In this document: positions 35,543 through 45,939 of the stretch, piece by piece
How positions within the stretch are numbered: the stretch's first letter is position 1
How the letters are laid out: each line of letters opens with the position of its first letter
Notes under the pieces: generated by a model
What the model saw: only the letters and a program-made list of their open reading frames with translations
Databases searched by the model: none
What the model was told of the DNA's origin: nothing
Source: Ahaetulla prasina
Lineage: Eukaryota > Chordata > Lepidosauria > Squamata > Colubridae
Direction: 5' to 3'
Assembly (NCBI RefSeq): GCF_028640845.1
Contig: NC_080539.1
Coordinates: forward strand, 364,685,016-364,749,015
Length of the DNA stretch: 64,000 nucleotides
Program-made: the position numbers and the translations under genes

Positions 35543-36880
35543 AGAATAGAATAGAATAGAATAGAATAGAATAGAATAGAATAGAATAGAATAGAATAGA
35601 ATAACAGAGTTAGAAGGGACCTTGGAGGTCTTCTAGTCCAACCCCCTGCTCAGACATGAAACCCTGTACAATTTCAGACAATCTCTTCTTAAAAACTTTC
35701 AGTGTTGGAGAATTCACAACTTCTGGAGGCAAGTTGTTCCACTGGTTAATTGTTCTAACTCAGGAAATTTCTCCTTAGTTTTAAGTTGCTTCTCTCCTTA
35801 ATTAGTTTCTACCCATTGCTTCTTGTTCTACTCTCAGGTGCTTTGGAGAATAGCTTTTTTTTTTCCATAAAAAAGTTTTATTTTTACAATCATGTCAAAC
35901 ATCTCATTCAATGTACAGTTATATACAATTAGTCGGGCCTGCCCAGTCACCACCCCCCTTTTTAACACTCTTCCCTCTTCTACCTTCTACTTTCCAGACC
36001 TTCCTCTCCTTCTCTTATCTACATCCTCTCCTCCCTCCACCCTACACCTTCCTTCTCCCTCTTCTACCCCTCTTCCTTCCTCTTCTCCTCTTTCCTACCT
36101 CCTACTCTCTCTTTTCTCCCTCCCCACCGTTCTAAAATGGTAACTGGGCAGACCCGACCCTACATTAATTATATTTATACATCTTCAATAATCCCTGTAC
36201 ATTAACCATCACTCCATCTCTAGCCTCAACCCTCCAATTCCCCTCCCTCTTACCCCCCACCCCCCACCCTGACTTCCCAGAACAAAATGCAGGGTATCAA
36301 AACTAACAAGCATAATCTAAAATAATTCCTAAATTATAATCTCTAGTCTCTCCACACTTAATCACACTCTCAATTCCCCTCTCCTTCAGAAATATATCTA
36401 ATACAAAATATTTCCTAAATTTACTCATATGCTATTCGATATTTTTTTATCTGATACTTATTTTGAATATAATCAATCCACATTTTCCATTCTAACATAT
36501 ATTTTTCTTGTGTATAGTCTTTCAAGTAAGCAGAGAGGTGCTTTGGAGAATAGCTTGACTCCCTCTTCTTTGTGGCAGCCCCTGAGATATTGGAATACTG
36601 CTATTATGTCACCCCAGTCCTTCTTTTCATAAGACATACCTAATTCCAGCAACTGTTCTTTATATGTTTTAGCCTCCAGTCCCCTAATCATCTTCGTTGC
36701 TCTTCTCTGCACTCTTTCTGGAGTTTCAACATCCTTTTTACATCGTGGCGACCAAAACTGAATGCAATATTCCAAGTGTGGCCTTACCAAGGCATTATAA
36801 AGTGGTATTAACACTTCACATGTTCTTGATTCTATCCCTCTGTTTATGCAGCCTAGAACTATGTTGGCATTTTAGCAGCT
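35543..36880 (-). mobile_element. CR1 LINE 3' part with coding relic, split by L1
   Basis: Minus strand encodes LYNALVRPHLEYC, ERVQRRATKMI and KLFSKAP (36814-36557), the C-terminal RT region of CR1. It continues beyond the L1 insertion to an AATAG tail at 35543-35602. Confidence 0.88.
35857..36535 (-). mobile_element. L1 LINE 3' end with 21-bp target duplication
   Basis: Reverse complement ends in an AATAAA-like signal and A-run and holds the G-rich GGGAAGTCAGGGTGGGG tract, as at 2600. A perfect 21-bp direct repeat (AGGTGCTTTGG...) is at 35836-35856 and 36536-36556. Confidence 0.88.
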
Positions 36881-36984
36881 GCTGCACACTGCTTTTATTT
36901 TTTTCTAGTCAAAATAATCCATGACAAAGTCATAACCTCAATCTTGCTGAGATGTTCCAGAATGCTATAGACTTCAAACATGCT

Positions 36985-37636
36985 ACAGGTTCAATTTACG
37001 ACCAAAATTGAGCCCAAAATTTATAGTGCTAAGTGAGTTTTGGCCCATTTTACGATGTTTCTTGCCACAGTTGTTAAGTGAATCCCTGCAGGTTTGTTTT
37101 TTTTAATTTGCATTTATATCCCGCCCTTCTCCGAAGACTCAGGGCGGCTTACACTATGTCAAGCAATAGTCTTCATCCATTTGTATATTATATACCAAGT
37201 CAACTTATTGCCCCCAACAATCTGGATCCTCATTTTACCTTCCTTATAAAGGATGGAAGGCTGAGTCAACCTTGGGCCTGGTGGGGCTTGAACCTGCTGT
37301 TAATAACAGACTGTCTTACCAGTCTGAGCCACAGAGGCCCATGTTAGTAGTAAAGTTAAAGTACAAGTTAGTAACAGGATTGTTAAGTGAATCTGGCTTC
37401 CCCATTGACTTTCCTTGTCAGAAGGGCGCCAATGGAGATCACGTGACCCTGGGACACTGCAACGGTCATAAATATGAGTCAGTTGTCAAACATCTGAATT
37501 TCGATCACATGACCATGGGACCATGCTGCAACAGTTGAAAAGTGTGAAAAACGGTCATAAGTCGCTTTTTTTCAATGCCACTGTAACTTCGAACAGTCAC
37601 TAAACAAACCGTTGTAAGTCGAGGACTACCTGTACT
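36985..37636. mobile_element. Tc1/mariner-like MITE with SINE insert
   Basis: ACCAAAATTGAGCCC at left, GTAAGTCGAGGACTACCTGT at right. SINE at 37093-37341. Confidence 0.7.
37093..37341 (-). mobile_element. tRNA-derived SINE (family A)
   Basis: Reverse complement: GGGCCTCTGTGGCTCAGAC head, body, GAGTCTTCGGAGAAGGGCGG tail. Confidence 0.85.
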
Positions 37637-37886
37637 TAGTCAACGAGTGTCATAAAAGAATTCCCAACAGATCAAAGAAAGATCCACCAAAAAGAAAAAT
37701 TTTCAGAAGCAGAGAGTCCAGCACACAGGTTCAAATAACATCCAGACAGATTTTTCTAGGAACCCAGAAGCACCCGGGAAGAGCAGAAAGTCAAGAGAAT
37801 CTACACCCCCCCACCCAATATTTCATCATTGGGGGTTCAGCATTACAGGCAGAGAAATAAATTCTGTCCAGATAAATCAAGCTACT

Positions 37887-38898
37887 GACACACCCCTATC
37901 ATTTCACACAATTGTTTCACTCACCCAGAACTGAGAGAGGGAGGAGATAGCCAAGCAGGAACCAGCAGCCAACATCTTGCATTAGATGGACCATCCTTAA
38001 TCTGGAAGAATAAAGCGGGAAAGGGGGGAGAAATATGAACCTCCAGTAGCATAAATTGTTCCCTTTGTACATATTTTTCCTTTCCTAAATACCCCTCTTC
38101 CTTCTACCCCCTTTTCTACCCTGCATTGCATTTTCTTCCTTCTTTCCTGCATTGCATATCTTTCTTTTTTTCCCTTCTTTACCTTCAAAATGTTCTTTTA
38201 TTTCCTCCCTCGTTTCCTTTTTTCCTTCTTCCTTCTTTCCTTCTCATTCCCCTCTTCCCCTTTCCTTTCCTTTCCTTTCCTTTTCTTTCCCTTTCTTTCC
38301 TCTTTCCTTTCCTTTCCCTTTTTGTTGTGTCTCGTCCAATCTCACCTCAGCCGGGGTCTTCTTATCTGCTTCTGAACACGGAAGAAGAAATACCTCCAGC
38401 CCCCAGCCCTGGCTCCATGCCCAGACAGGCTGAAGAAGAAGAAATACCTCCAGCCCCCAGCCCTGGCTCCATGCCCAGACAGGCTGAAGAAGAAGAAATA
38501 CCTCCAGCCCCCAGCTCTGGCTCCATGCCCAGGCAAACGGAGCAACTAGACCCCTCCCCCTCCTCCACAGCATGTGAGCCTGAGGAAGGTTTATTACCAA
38601 CAGCTGCCGACTGGAGTGACCCTCGCGTCAGAAGACTTGATAGGCGGAGGCAACAGAAGGAAGGGAGGGGCAGGCCTGGATAAGTGCTGAGTCATGGAGC
38701 CACACCCCATGGCCTATATAAAGGATCTGCTTTCTGGCATTCTCTGAGTCAGGCAAAGTCTAAACATATCTTGCTGAAGTCACTTTCTGGTCTCCTGCCT
38801 GCCTTGAGGACTTTGCTAGGACTTTGGGCAGAGCTGCAGAGGCAAGCCTGATTCGGATTTCCCTGACCCGGCCGTCAGTGGAGGAGTGGGACACGACA
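37887..38898 (+). repeat. 1.0-kb tandem duplication, unit 1
   Basis: A unique segment (GACACACCCCTATC...), a CT-rich tract and a solo LTR. Copied again in 38895-39903. See the junction finding. Confidence 0.92.
38323..38898 (+). mobile_element. Solo LTR, Ty3/gypsy-type, copy 1
   Basis: 576 bp, TGTTGTGTC...GACACGACA, TATATAAA box at 38715-38722. A frame (EEEIPPAPSPGSMPRQA three times, 54-bp period) runs to a stop 38681-38683 before the TATA box. Confidence 0.85.
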
Positions 38899-39903
38899 CA
38901 CCCCTATCATTTCACACAATTGTTTCACTCACCCAGAACTGAGAGAGGGAGGAGATAGCCAAGCAGGAACCAGCAGCCAACATCTTGCATTAGATGGACC
39001 ATCCTTAATCTGGAAGAATAAAGCGGGGGAGGGGGGAGAAAATATGAACCTCCAGTAGCATAAATTGTTCTCTTTGTACATATTTTTCCTTTCCTAAATA
39101 CCCCTCTTCCTTCTACCCCCTTTTCTACCCTGCATTGCATTTTCTTCCTTCTTTCCTGCATTGCATATCTTTCTTTCTTCCTTCCTCTTTCCTTTCTTTC
39201 TTTCTTCCTTCCTTCCTTTCTTTCTTTTCCTTCTTCCTTCTTTCCTTCTCATTCCCCTCTTCCCCTTTCCTTTCCTTTCCTTTCCTTTTCTTTCCCTTTC
39301 TTTCCTCTTTCCTTTCCTTTCCCTTTTTGTTGTGTCTCGTCCAATCTCACCTCAGCCGGGGTCTTCTTATCTGCTTCTGAACACGGAAGAAGAAATACCT
39401 CCAGCCCCCAGCCCTGGCTCCATGCCCAGACAGGCTGAAGAAGAAGAAATACCTCCAGCCCCCAGCCCTGGCTCCATGCCCAGACAGGCTGAAGAAGAAG
39501 AAATACCTCCAGCCCCCAGCTCTGGCTCCATGCCCAGGCAAACGGAGCAACTAGACCCCTCCCCCTCCTCCACAGCATGTGAGCCTGAGGAAGGTTTATT
39601 ACCAACAGCTGCCGACTGGAGTGACCCTCGCGTCAGAAGACTTGATAGGCGGAGGCAACAGAAGGAAGGGAGGGGCAGGCCTGGATAAGTGCTGAGTCAT
39701 GGAGCCACACCCCATGGCCTATATAAAGGACCTGCTTTCTGGCATTCTCTGAGTCAGGCAAAGTCTAAACATATCTTGCTGAAGTCACTTTCTGGTCTCC
39801 TGCCTGCCTTGAGGACTTTGCTAGGACTTTGGGCAGAGCTGCAGAGGCACGCCTGATTCGGATTTCCCTGACCCGGCCGTCAGCGGAGGAGTGGGACACG
39901 ACA
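38895..39903 (+). repeat. 1.0-kb tandem duplication, unit 2
   Basis: Near-identical to unit 1. The main differences are in the CT-rich tract. Confidence 0.92.
39328..39903 (+). mobile_element. Solo LTR, Ty3/gypsy-type, copy 2
   Basis: Also 576 bp, TATA box 39720-39727. Right flank CTTTTTT resembles the left flank CTTTT, i.e. the original insertion was in the CT tract. Confidence 0.85.
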
Positions 39904-40142
39904 CTTTTTTCCTTTCCTTTTCTTTTCCTCTCCTTCCTTCCTTCCTTCCTCCCCTTCCTCTTTCCATCTCCACCCTTTTTGTTTTCTTTCCTTTCTTTCT
40001 TCCTTCCTTCCTTCCTTCCTTTCTTTTTCTTCCTTCCTTCCTTCCCTCCCTCCCTTTCTCCCTCCCTATTTGCTTTCCTTTTAATTTCCCCCTTTACCCA
40101 CTCATTACTTTCTTCCATACTGCTCCTCCTCTTCCTCCTTTA
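39904..40142. repeat. CT-rich (CCTT)n tract
   Basis: Pyrimidine-rich tract with CCTT and CTTT runs. Confidence 0.9.
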
Positions 40143-40725
40143 GAATAGAATAGGATAGAATTTTTTCATTGGCCAAGTGTGATTGGACACACAAGGAATT
40201 TATCTTGGTGCATGTGCTCTCAGTGTACATAAAAGAAAAGATACCTTCATCAAGGTACAACACCTACAACACTTAATGACAGTCATAGGGTACAAATAAG
40301 CAATCGGGAAACAATAAGGATCAATATAAATCGTAAGGATACAGGCAACAAAGTTACAGTCATATAGTCATAAGTGGAAGGAGATGGGTGATGGGAACGA
40401 TGAGAAGATTAATAGTGGTCCAGATTTAGTAATAGTTTTTTTTTTATTTGCACTTATATCCCACCCTTCTCCGAAGATTCAGGGCGGCTTACACTATGTC
40501 AAGCAATAGTCTTCATCCATTTGTATATTATATACAAAGTCAACTTATTGCCCCCAACAATCTGGGTCCTCATTTTACCTACCTTATAAAGGATGGAAGG
40601 CTGAGTCAACCTTGGGCCTGGTGGGACTTGAACTTGCAGTAATTGCAAGCAGCTATGTTAATAACAGACTGCTTAGTCTGTTGAGCCACCAGAGGCCCAG
40701 GTTTGACAGTGTTGAGGGAATTACC
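40143..40725 (-). mobile_element. L3-like LINE 3' end with SINE insert
   Basis: Reverse of TTGTGTGTCCAATCACAC plus the AATAAA/ATTCT end at left (40143-40180), then the 3' UTR. Split by the SINE at 40440-40700. Confidence 0.75.
40440..40700 (-). mobile_element. tRNA-derived SINE (family A)
   Basis: Same order of motifs as at 37093-37341. Confidence 0.85.
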
Positions 40726-40804
40726 AACTCATCCCCAAACAGTCTTAAAGAACTGAAAGGACTGGATATAAGTCTTGCCTCTAGATTTAAGCAGTTCTTT
40801 TACT

Positions 40805-41345
40805 CTGGAGGGGGAAAATGAACAACAACAACAACAACAACAACCACCATCATCATCATCATCCCATAGCTGGGCCTGGACAGCTATCGGATGTAATCCC
40901 TATGGTTATGGGAATGCCGGTCTTCAGATCAGTAGTGGCTTAGACACCGTGAACCAACCCAGTCATCTACCATTACCAATGACGAGAAGGAATCAACCAA
41001 ATTCCATACCGGATAGATCGTCGCTCGGGTCAACAAGGACCACACCACATGCTCCTGGACATCTGCCGAAAAATAGACTACAGGGCTCAGTTGCTACTGC
41101 TGGGGAATCAGGGTGTGCAACTGTAAAGCGACTGGGACAAATGCGCAAAACTTGGAACTTCGTACATCTTAAGAGGGTACTTGATTGATACCTAGGATGC
41201 TGGCAGCAGCCCATATGAACCATTAGCACCAGTCAATGGTATTTGTGATGCATTTTTGAATGTTCAGTTGACTGAGTTTCATGTTTAATGAATAAAGTAT
41301 AATAATAATTGTAATAAAATAATAATAGCAATAATAAAACAACAA
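40805..41345 (+). mobile_element. LINE 3' region, possibly R4-type
   Basis: CAA and CAT triplet runs, a 100-codon frame ending KTWNFVHLKRVLD, then GATTGATACCTAGGATGCTG and a TAATAATAA-rich tail. I associate this tail with R4-type LINEs of lizards, from memory only. Confidence 0.4.
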
Positions 41346-41460
41346 CAACAAAGAAATCTGTGTCACTTTTCATACCAGGGTAAGTATTTCCCTCCCAGCT
41401 TGATCTCTACCTGGAGATTGTTTCAACCTCCAAATGTCACGAAAACATCTGAATAATAAG

Positions 41461-41745
41461 TTTCTCCATGGAGCCCTTGGTGCTCTTTGAGTTTGGGTGT
41501 TTGCTTGCAGATATTTCATTACCTGACTAGATAAACATAATCACAGCTTGTGAGTGTCAGGCTCACTCCCTGTTTATATAAAGTAGTTTACCCTGTCAAT
41601 GATGGTGGAGGTGGTTTTCCCCTTGGTAGTTCCCTGATTAGAGTAGTTTTCTGCTTGATTGTTTGTCTGGTGTTAATCCCTGCTTATCTGGGTACTGGTT
41701 GCTGGAAAGGATATGTTCTGGTCTTTCCGTTTCCTTCCTAACTTC
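41461..41745. repeat. Interspersed repeat Y, copy 1
   Basis: Shares TCTGCTTGATTGTTTGTCTG and GGATATGTTCTGGTC with 58089-58350. Class unknown. Confidence 0.7.
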
Positions 41746-41962
41746 TTATTGGCTCTTTTAAATAGTATGTAAATGTGGTTTATCTCTATAGAAATCAAGG
41801 AACTACCAAAAAGAACTAGTCGGGTAATGAAACATCTGCAAGAAAGCACCCAAGGGAGGACTTCACTGTTCAACCGTGAGCTACAGAAATCCTCTTTTAT
41901 CGGAATACATTTCTCTGTGTGTGAGCTGATCAGCTGAGTTGTTAGTGGTTTGAATAGATCAG

Positions 41963-42150
41963 GGGTGTCAAACTAAATTTCATTGATGGCCGCATCAGGG
42001 TTGTGTTTGACCTCGGAGGGCCGGGGGAGTGTGGCTGGGAGTGGGAGTGGCCATCATGGGCATGGTCGGGAGCAGCCGTGGCCACGGTGAGCGTGACATG
42101 GGACTGGTGTCAGAGGCACCTGTGGTGGCCAAGTGCTAAGCCAGGACTAA
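41963..42150. mobile_element. hAT-like MITE (CAGGGGTGTCAAACT family), left half
   Basis: CAGGGGTGTCAAACTAAATT and GTTTGACCTCGGAGGGCC. Right end absent. Confidence 0.6.
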
Positions 42151-42382
42151 GCTGAGACCAGAGATGGGTTTCTGACCAGTTCTGGAGAACCGGTAGCGGA
42201 GATTTTGAGTAGTTTGGAGTAAAAATTCTAACTGGCCCAGCCCCCATCTATTCTCTACCTCCCAAGTCCCAGCTGATCAGGAGGAAATGGGGATTTTTGC
42301 AGTAACCTTCCCCTGGAGTGAGATGGGAATGGAGATTTTACAGTATTCTTCCCCTGCCACGCCCACCAAGCCACACCCACCA

Positions 42383-44022
42383 AGCCTCCTTGTTGGAGGG
42401 AGTCTTTCCGGCCGCCTTGAAAGAGGCGGTGGTGAGGCCCCTCCTCAAGAGGCCCTCCCTGGACCCGGCTGTTTTAGGTAATTATCGTCCGGTCTCCAAC
42501 CTTCGCTTTGTGGCGAAGGTTGTAGAGAGTATGGTGGCATATCAGTTTCCCCTGCACCTGGATGAAACTGTCTATCTAGACCTGTTCCAGTCCGGTTTCC
42601 GGCCCGGTTACAGCACTGAGACGGCTTTGGTCGCATTGGTGGATGATCTCTGGAGGGCCAGGGATAGGGGTTGTTCCTCTGCCCTGGTCCTATTAGACCT
42701 CTCAGCGGCTTTCGATACCATCGACCATGGTATCCTGCTGCGCCGGTTGGAGGGATTGGGAGTGGGAGTGGGAGGCACCGTTTATCGGTGGTTCTCCTCC
42801 TATCTCTCCGACCAGTCGCAGACGGTGTTGACAGGAGGGCAGAGGTCGGCTCCGAGGCGCCTCACGTGTGGGGTGCTGCAGGGGTCGATTCTCTCACCCC
42901 TCCTGTTCAACATCTATATAAAGCCGCTGGGTGAGATCATCAGTGGTTTCGGTGTGAGGTACCAGCTGTACGCTGATGACACCCAGCTGTACTTTTCCAC
43001 ACCGGACCACCCCAATGAAGCTATCGAAGTGCTGTCCCGGTGTTTGGAAGCCGTACGGGTCTGGATGGGGAGAAACAGGCTCAAGCTCAATCCCTCCAAG
43101 ACTGAGTGGCTGTGGATGCCGGCATCCCGGTACAGTCAGCTGAGTCCACGGCTGACTGTTGGGGGCGAGTCATTGGCCCCGATGGAGAGGGTGCGCAACT
43201 TGGGCGTTCTCCTGGATGAACGGCTGTCTCTTGAAGATCACTTGACGGCCGTCTCCAGGAGAGCTTTCCACCAGGTTCGCCTGGTGCGCCAGTTGCGCCC
43301 CTTTCTAGACCGGGATGCCTTATGCACGGTCACTCACGCCCTCGTGACGTCTCGTCTGGATTACTGCAATGCTCTCTACATGGGGCTCCCCTTGAGGGGC
43401 ATCCAGAGGCTCCAGTTAGTCCAGAATGCGGCTGCGCGGGTGATAGAGGGAGCCCCTCGTGGCTCCCGCGTGACACCTATCCTGCGCAGACTGCACTGGC
43501 TACCTGTGGCCTTCCGGGTGCGCTTCAAGGTTTTGGTGACAATCTTTAAAGCGCTCCATGGCATAGGGCCGGGTTACTTACGGGACCGCCTGCTGCTACC
43601 TAATACCTCTCACCGACCCGTCCGCTCTCACAGAGAGGGACTCCTCAGGGTGCCGTCGGCCAGGCAGTGCCGTCGGGCGACGCCCAGGGGAAGGGCCTTC
43701 TCTGTGGGGGCTCCCACCCTCTGGAACGAACTCCCTCCAGGACTTCATCAACTTCCGGACCTCCGAACCTTTCGTCGCGAGCTCAAAACACACCTATTTA
43801 TTTGCGCGGGGCTGGGTTAGTTTTTTAAATTTATTGGTTTTAATGGGGTTTTTAGTATTTATATTGTTTTAATAATTTGGCTATTGAATAAGTTTTTTAT
43901 GTGTTATTTTAAATTGTATTTATATGTTTGCTTTTAATTGCCTGTGAACCGCCCTGAGTCCCTAGGGAGATAGGGCGGTATATAAATCTGAAAAATAAAT
44001 AAAAAATAAATAAATAAAAGCC
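42383..44022 (+). mobile_element. L2 LINE, 5'-truncated, young
   Basis: Open RT frame, short 3' UTR, the hairpin ACCGCCCTGAGTCCCTAGGG / AGGGCGGTATATAAAT and an AAAT-rich tail. Inserted in the MITE above. Confidence 0.9.
42384..43820 (+). CDS. L2 LINE reverse transcriptase, N-truncated ORF
   Basis: About 478 codons without a stop. RT motifs in order: GNYRPVSNL, QSGFRPGYST, LDLSAAFDTIDH, GVLQGSILSPLLF, YADDTQLY (catalytic ADD), then the thumb and the long C-terminal part ending LKTHLFICAGLG. It catalyses target-primed reverse transcription in intact elements. The N-terminal endonuclease is absent, because the first codons of the open frame (42318-42383) belong to the host MITE. It therefore cannot be autonomous. 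The clean frame indicates a recent insertion. The L2 clade is assigned from motif wording and the 3' hairpin; CR1 is the nearest alternative. Confidence 0.88.
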   Translation, partial: ASLLEGVFPAALKEAVVRPLLKRPSLDPAVLGNYRPVSNLRFVAKVVESMVAYQFPLHLDETVYLDLFQSGFRPGYSTETALVALVDDLWRARDRGCSSALVLLDLSAAFDTIDHGILLRRLEGLGVGVGGTVYRWFSSYLSDQSQTVLTGGQRSAPRRLTCGVLQGSILSPLLFNIYIKPLGEIISGFGVRYQLYADDTQLYFSTPDHPNEAIEVLSRCLEAVRVWMGRNRLKLNPSKTEWLWMPASRYSQLSPRLTVGGESLAPMERVRNLGVLLDERLSLEDHLTAVSRRAFHQVRLVRQLRPFLDRDALCTVTHALVTSRLDYCNALYMGLPLRGIQRLQLVQNAAARVIEGAPRGSRVTPILRRLHWLPVAFRVRFKVLVTIFKALHGIGPGYLRDRLLLPNTSHRPVRSHREGLLRVPSARQCRRATPRGRAFSVGAPTLWNELPPGLHQLPDLRTFRRELKTHLFICAGLG

Positions 44023-44051
44023 AGTAGTAAAAAATTTGAAACCCACCACTG

Positions 44052-44240
44052 CCCGAGACCCTCTCTCTCTCTCTCTCATTGTAACCTTCCTTCCTTCCTT
44101 CCTTCTCCTTTCTTCTTCCTTCCTCTTTATTTTTCCTTTCTTGCTCTCTTCCCATCTTTCCTTCTTTTTCTTTGTCTTTCCCCTTTCCCTTTCTCCTTTC
44201 CTGTCCCTTCTTGCATGCTCAAATGCAAAAGAGGAAGCAT
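44052..44240. repeat. CT-rich tract
   Basis: (CT)n and (CCTT)n-like pyrimidine run. Confidence 0.85.
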
Positions 44241-44269
44241 TTCTCTTTTTGTTTTGTTTTTAGTTTGTT

Positions 44270-44700
44270 TTGTTAGCCCTCTGCCAGAAAAAACGGAGCC
44301 AGTGGGTGGGGAGGAGGACACATGCCTCCCCCCCCCCGCTCCATTTTCACTAGCAGAGGCACTATGGGCCAGTCCTTTCCTGTTTCCAGGCCGGCCCCAT
44401 GGGCCAGATCTAAGCACCCCACATCCGGTCCATGGGCCTCGAGTTTGGTCTTTCATAAATGTAGACAACCTTCCATAAGACACCTGCCATAAAGAGCTTT
44501 ATAGGTTTAAACCACCACCTTAAACTACCCAGAAACCCATTGGTGACCAACGCAGGATTCAAAACAGCGGTGTTATATGCTCCCAACAGTAAAATGCTAA
44601 AAAAAATGAAGGCTGCTGCATTTTGGACTAATTGAAATTTCTGAGTCATCTTCAAGGGCAGCCCCAAGTAGAGTGCTCTCTAGTAGTCCAGCCAGATGCT
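44270..44700. repeat. Unclassified repeat debris
   Basis: AAATGGAGC-type hAT debris and a segment reading, in reverse, as TGCAGCAGCC / AGTCCAAAATGCAGC, resembling a widespread reptile repeat seen again near 52936-53060. Confidence 0.4.
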
Positions 44701-45337
44701 GACCAAAGCATGAAATTACTGTTACTAAGTCCTCCTCCTCCTCCTAGAAAAGAGCAGAGGCTAAATGTGCCAAAAAAATTGTGCTAAACCTGAATTATGG
44801 CCTTTCCTTTTATCCCTGCATCTCGGGTTTTCCAAAATCAATTATGAGCGTAACCGAGAAATGTTTACTTTAGAGGGAATTAAATGAACCGCATCCTTTT
44901 TCATTAGATAAGCCTATATCTGTTGGAATTTGAAAGCTGGAGAGAATGTATCTTTTCTCTTCATTCATCAAATTCATGAATCCCCTGCTGGGCTCAGGTG
45001 TGCAGGCATTGTTTCTCTTCCAGGAAACAACTTCCCTCCGGAAATTTAGATAGCCCCAGCTCTGCTGGGTTTCCAGAGAATGTTAAAGACCCTACCTTTT
45101 TCTCATTTATTGGGGGGCAGAATGTGAATTGGGTCTAGTACGTATGGTTTATGATGTGCTTTGGGTGAGGTTTCTAGCCTCAATCACATTGAATTATATT
45201 GTATTGTTGTCAGGCACAAATAATCAGATCCAGAAGTGTAGAGTTCAAACTGGTTACTTTATTTTTCTCGGCCTATAATATAGGAATCTCCCCATATTGG
45301 CAGCTCTCACTTGGGAAAGACCAGGTAAGGCTCAAAG
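44700..45337. other. Repeat-poor island, no gene seen
   Basis: AT-rich homeobox-like words (CAATTATGAG, AATTAAATGA, TTCATTAGAT) but no open frame with splice sites. Candidate conserved non-coding DNA only. Confidence 0.35.
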
Positions 45338-45777
45338 CAGGGGTGAAATCCAGCAGGTTCTGACAGGTTCTGGAGAACCGGTAGCAGAAATTTTGAGTAG
45401 TTCGCCAAACTGGTAAATACCACCTCTGACTGGCCCCAGAGTGGGGTGGGAATGGAGATTTTGCAATATCCTTCTTCCAGGAGTGGGGTGGGAATGGAGA
45501 TTTTGCAATATCCTTCCCTCAGGAATTTGGGGGTGGGAATGGAGATTTTGCAATAACCTTCCCCTGGAGTGGGGTGGGAATGGAGATTTTGCAATATCCT
45601 TCCCCCAGGAGTGGGGAGGGATTGGAAATTTTGCAATACCCTTCCCTCGGGTGGGAATGGAGATTTTGCAGTATCCTTCCCCTGCCACACCCACCAAGCC
45701 TGCCTACCAAGCCATACCACACCCACCAAGCCGTGCCCACAGAATCGGTAGTAACAAAAATTTGGATTTCACCACTG
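45338..45777. mobile_element. hAT-like MITE with internal minisatellite
   Basis: CAGGGGTGAAATCC...GGATTTCACCACTG. Flanks GCTCAAAG (45330-45337) and GCTGAAAG (45778-45785). The interior has about six units of GGAATGGAGATTTTGCAAT, 35-42 bp apart. Confidence 0.82.
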
Positions 45778-45939
45778 GCTGAAAGGTATTTGGTGGGAGG
45801 TCAGATCGTGCCCGCTTCTGTTTGTGTGTTGACTCTATCTAGGCTAATTCCCTGCTTATACCCCGTCCTCCTCCCAACTGGGACGCTTGTTCTCCAGCAT
45901 CTGGATTGCATTTATTTTATCTCCATCTGGTCACTAAAC

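Larger units (their letters stand above)
42159..44051. mobile_element. hAT-like MITE, CAGnGGTG family, with L2 inside
   Basis: CAGAGATGGGTTTCTGACC...AAACCCACCACTG. Flanks GCTGAGAC and CCCGAGAC (two mismatches). Confidence 0.65.

Noticed and set aside
38126..38683. 185-codon plus-strand frame as a host gene
   Set aside because: Its first part is a CT-rich tract and the rest is LTR sequence, present again at 39161-39688.
38323..39903. Apparent provirus (LTR-internal-LTR)
   Set aside because: The 430-bp internal part also lies left of the first LTR and has no gag/pol or primer-binding site, so it is a tandem duplication.
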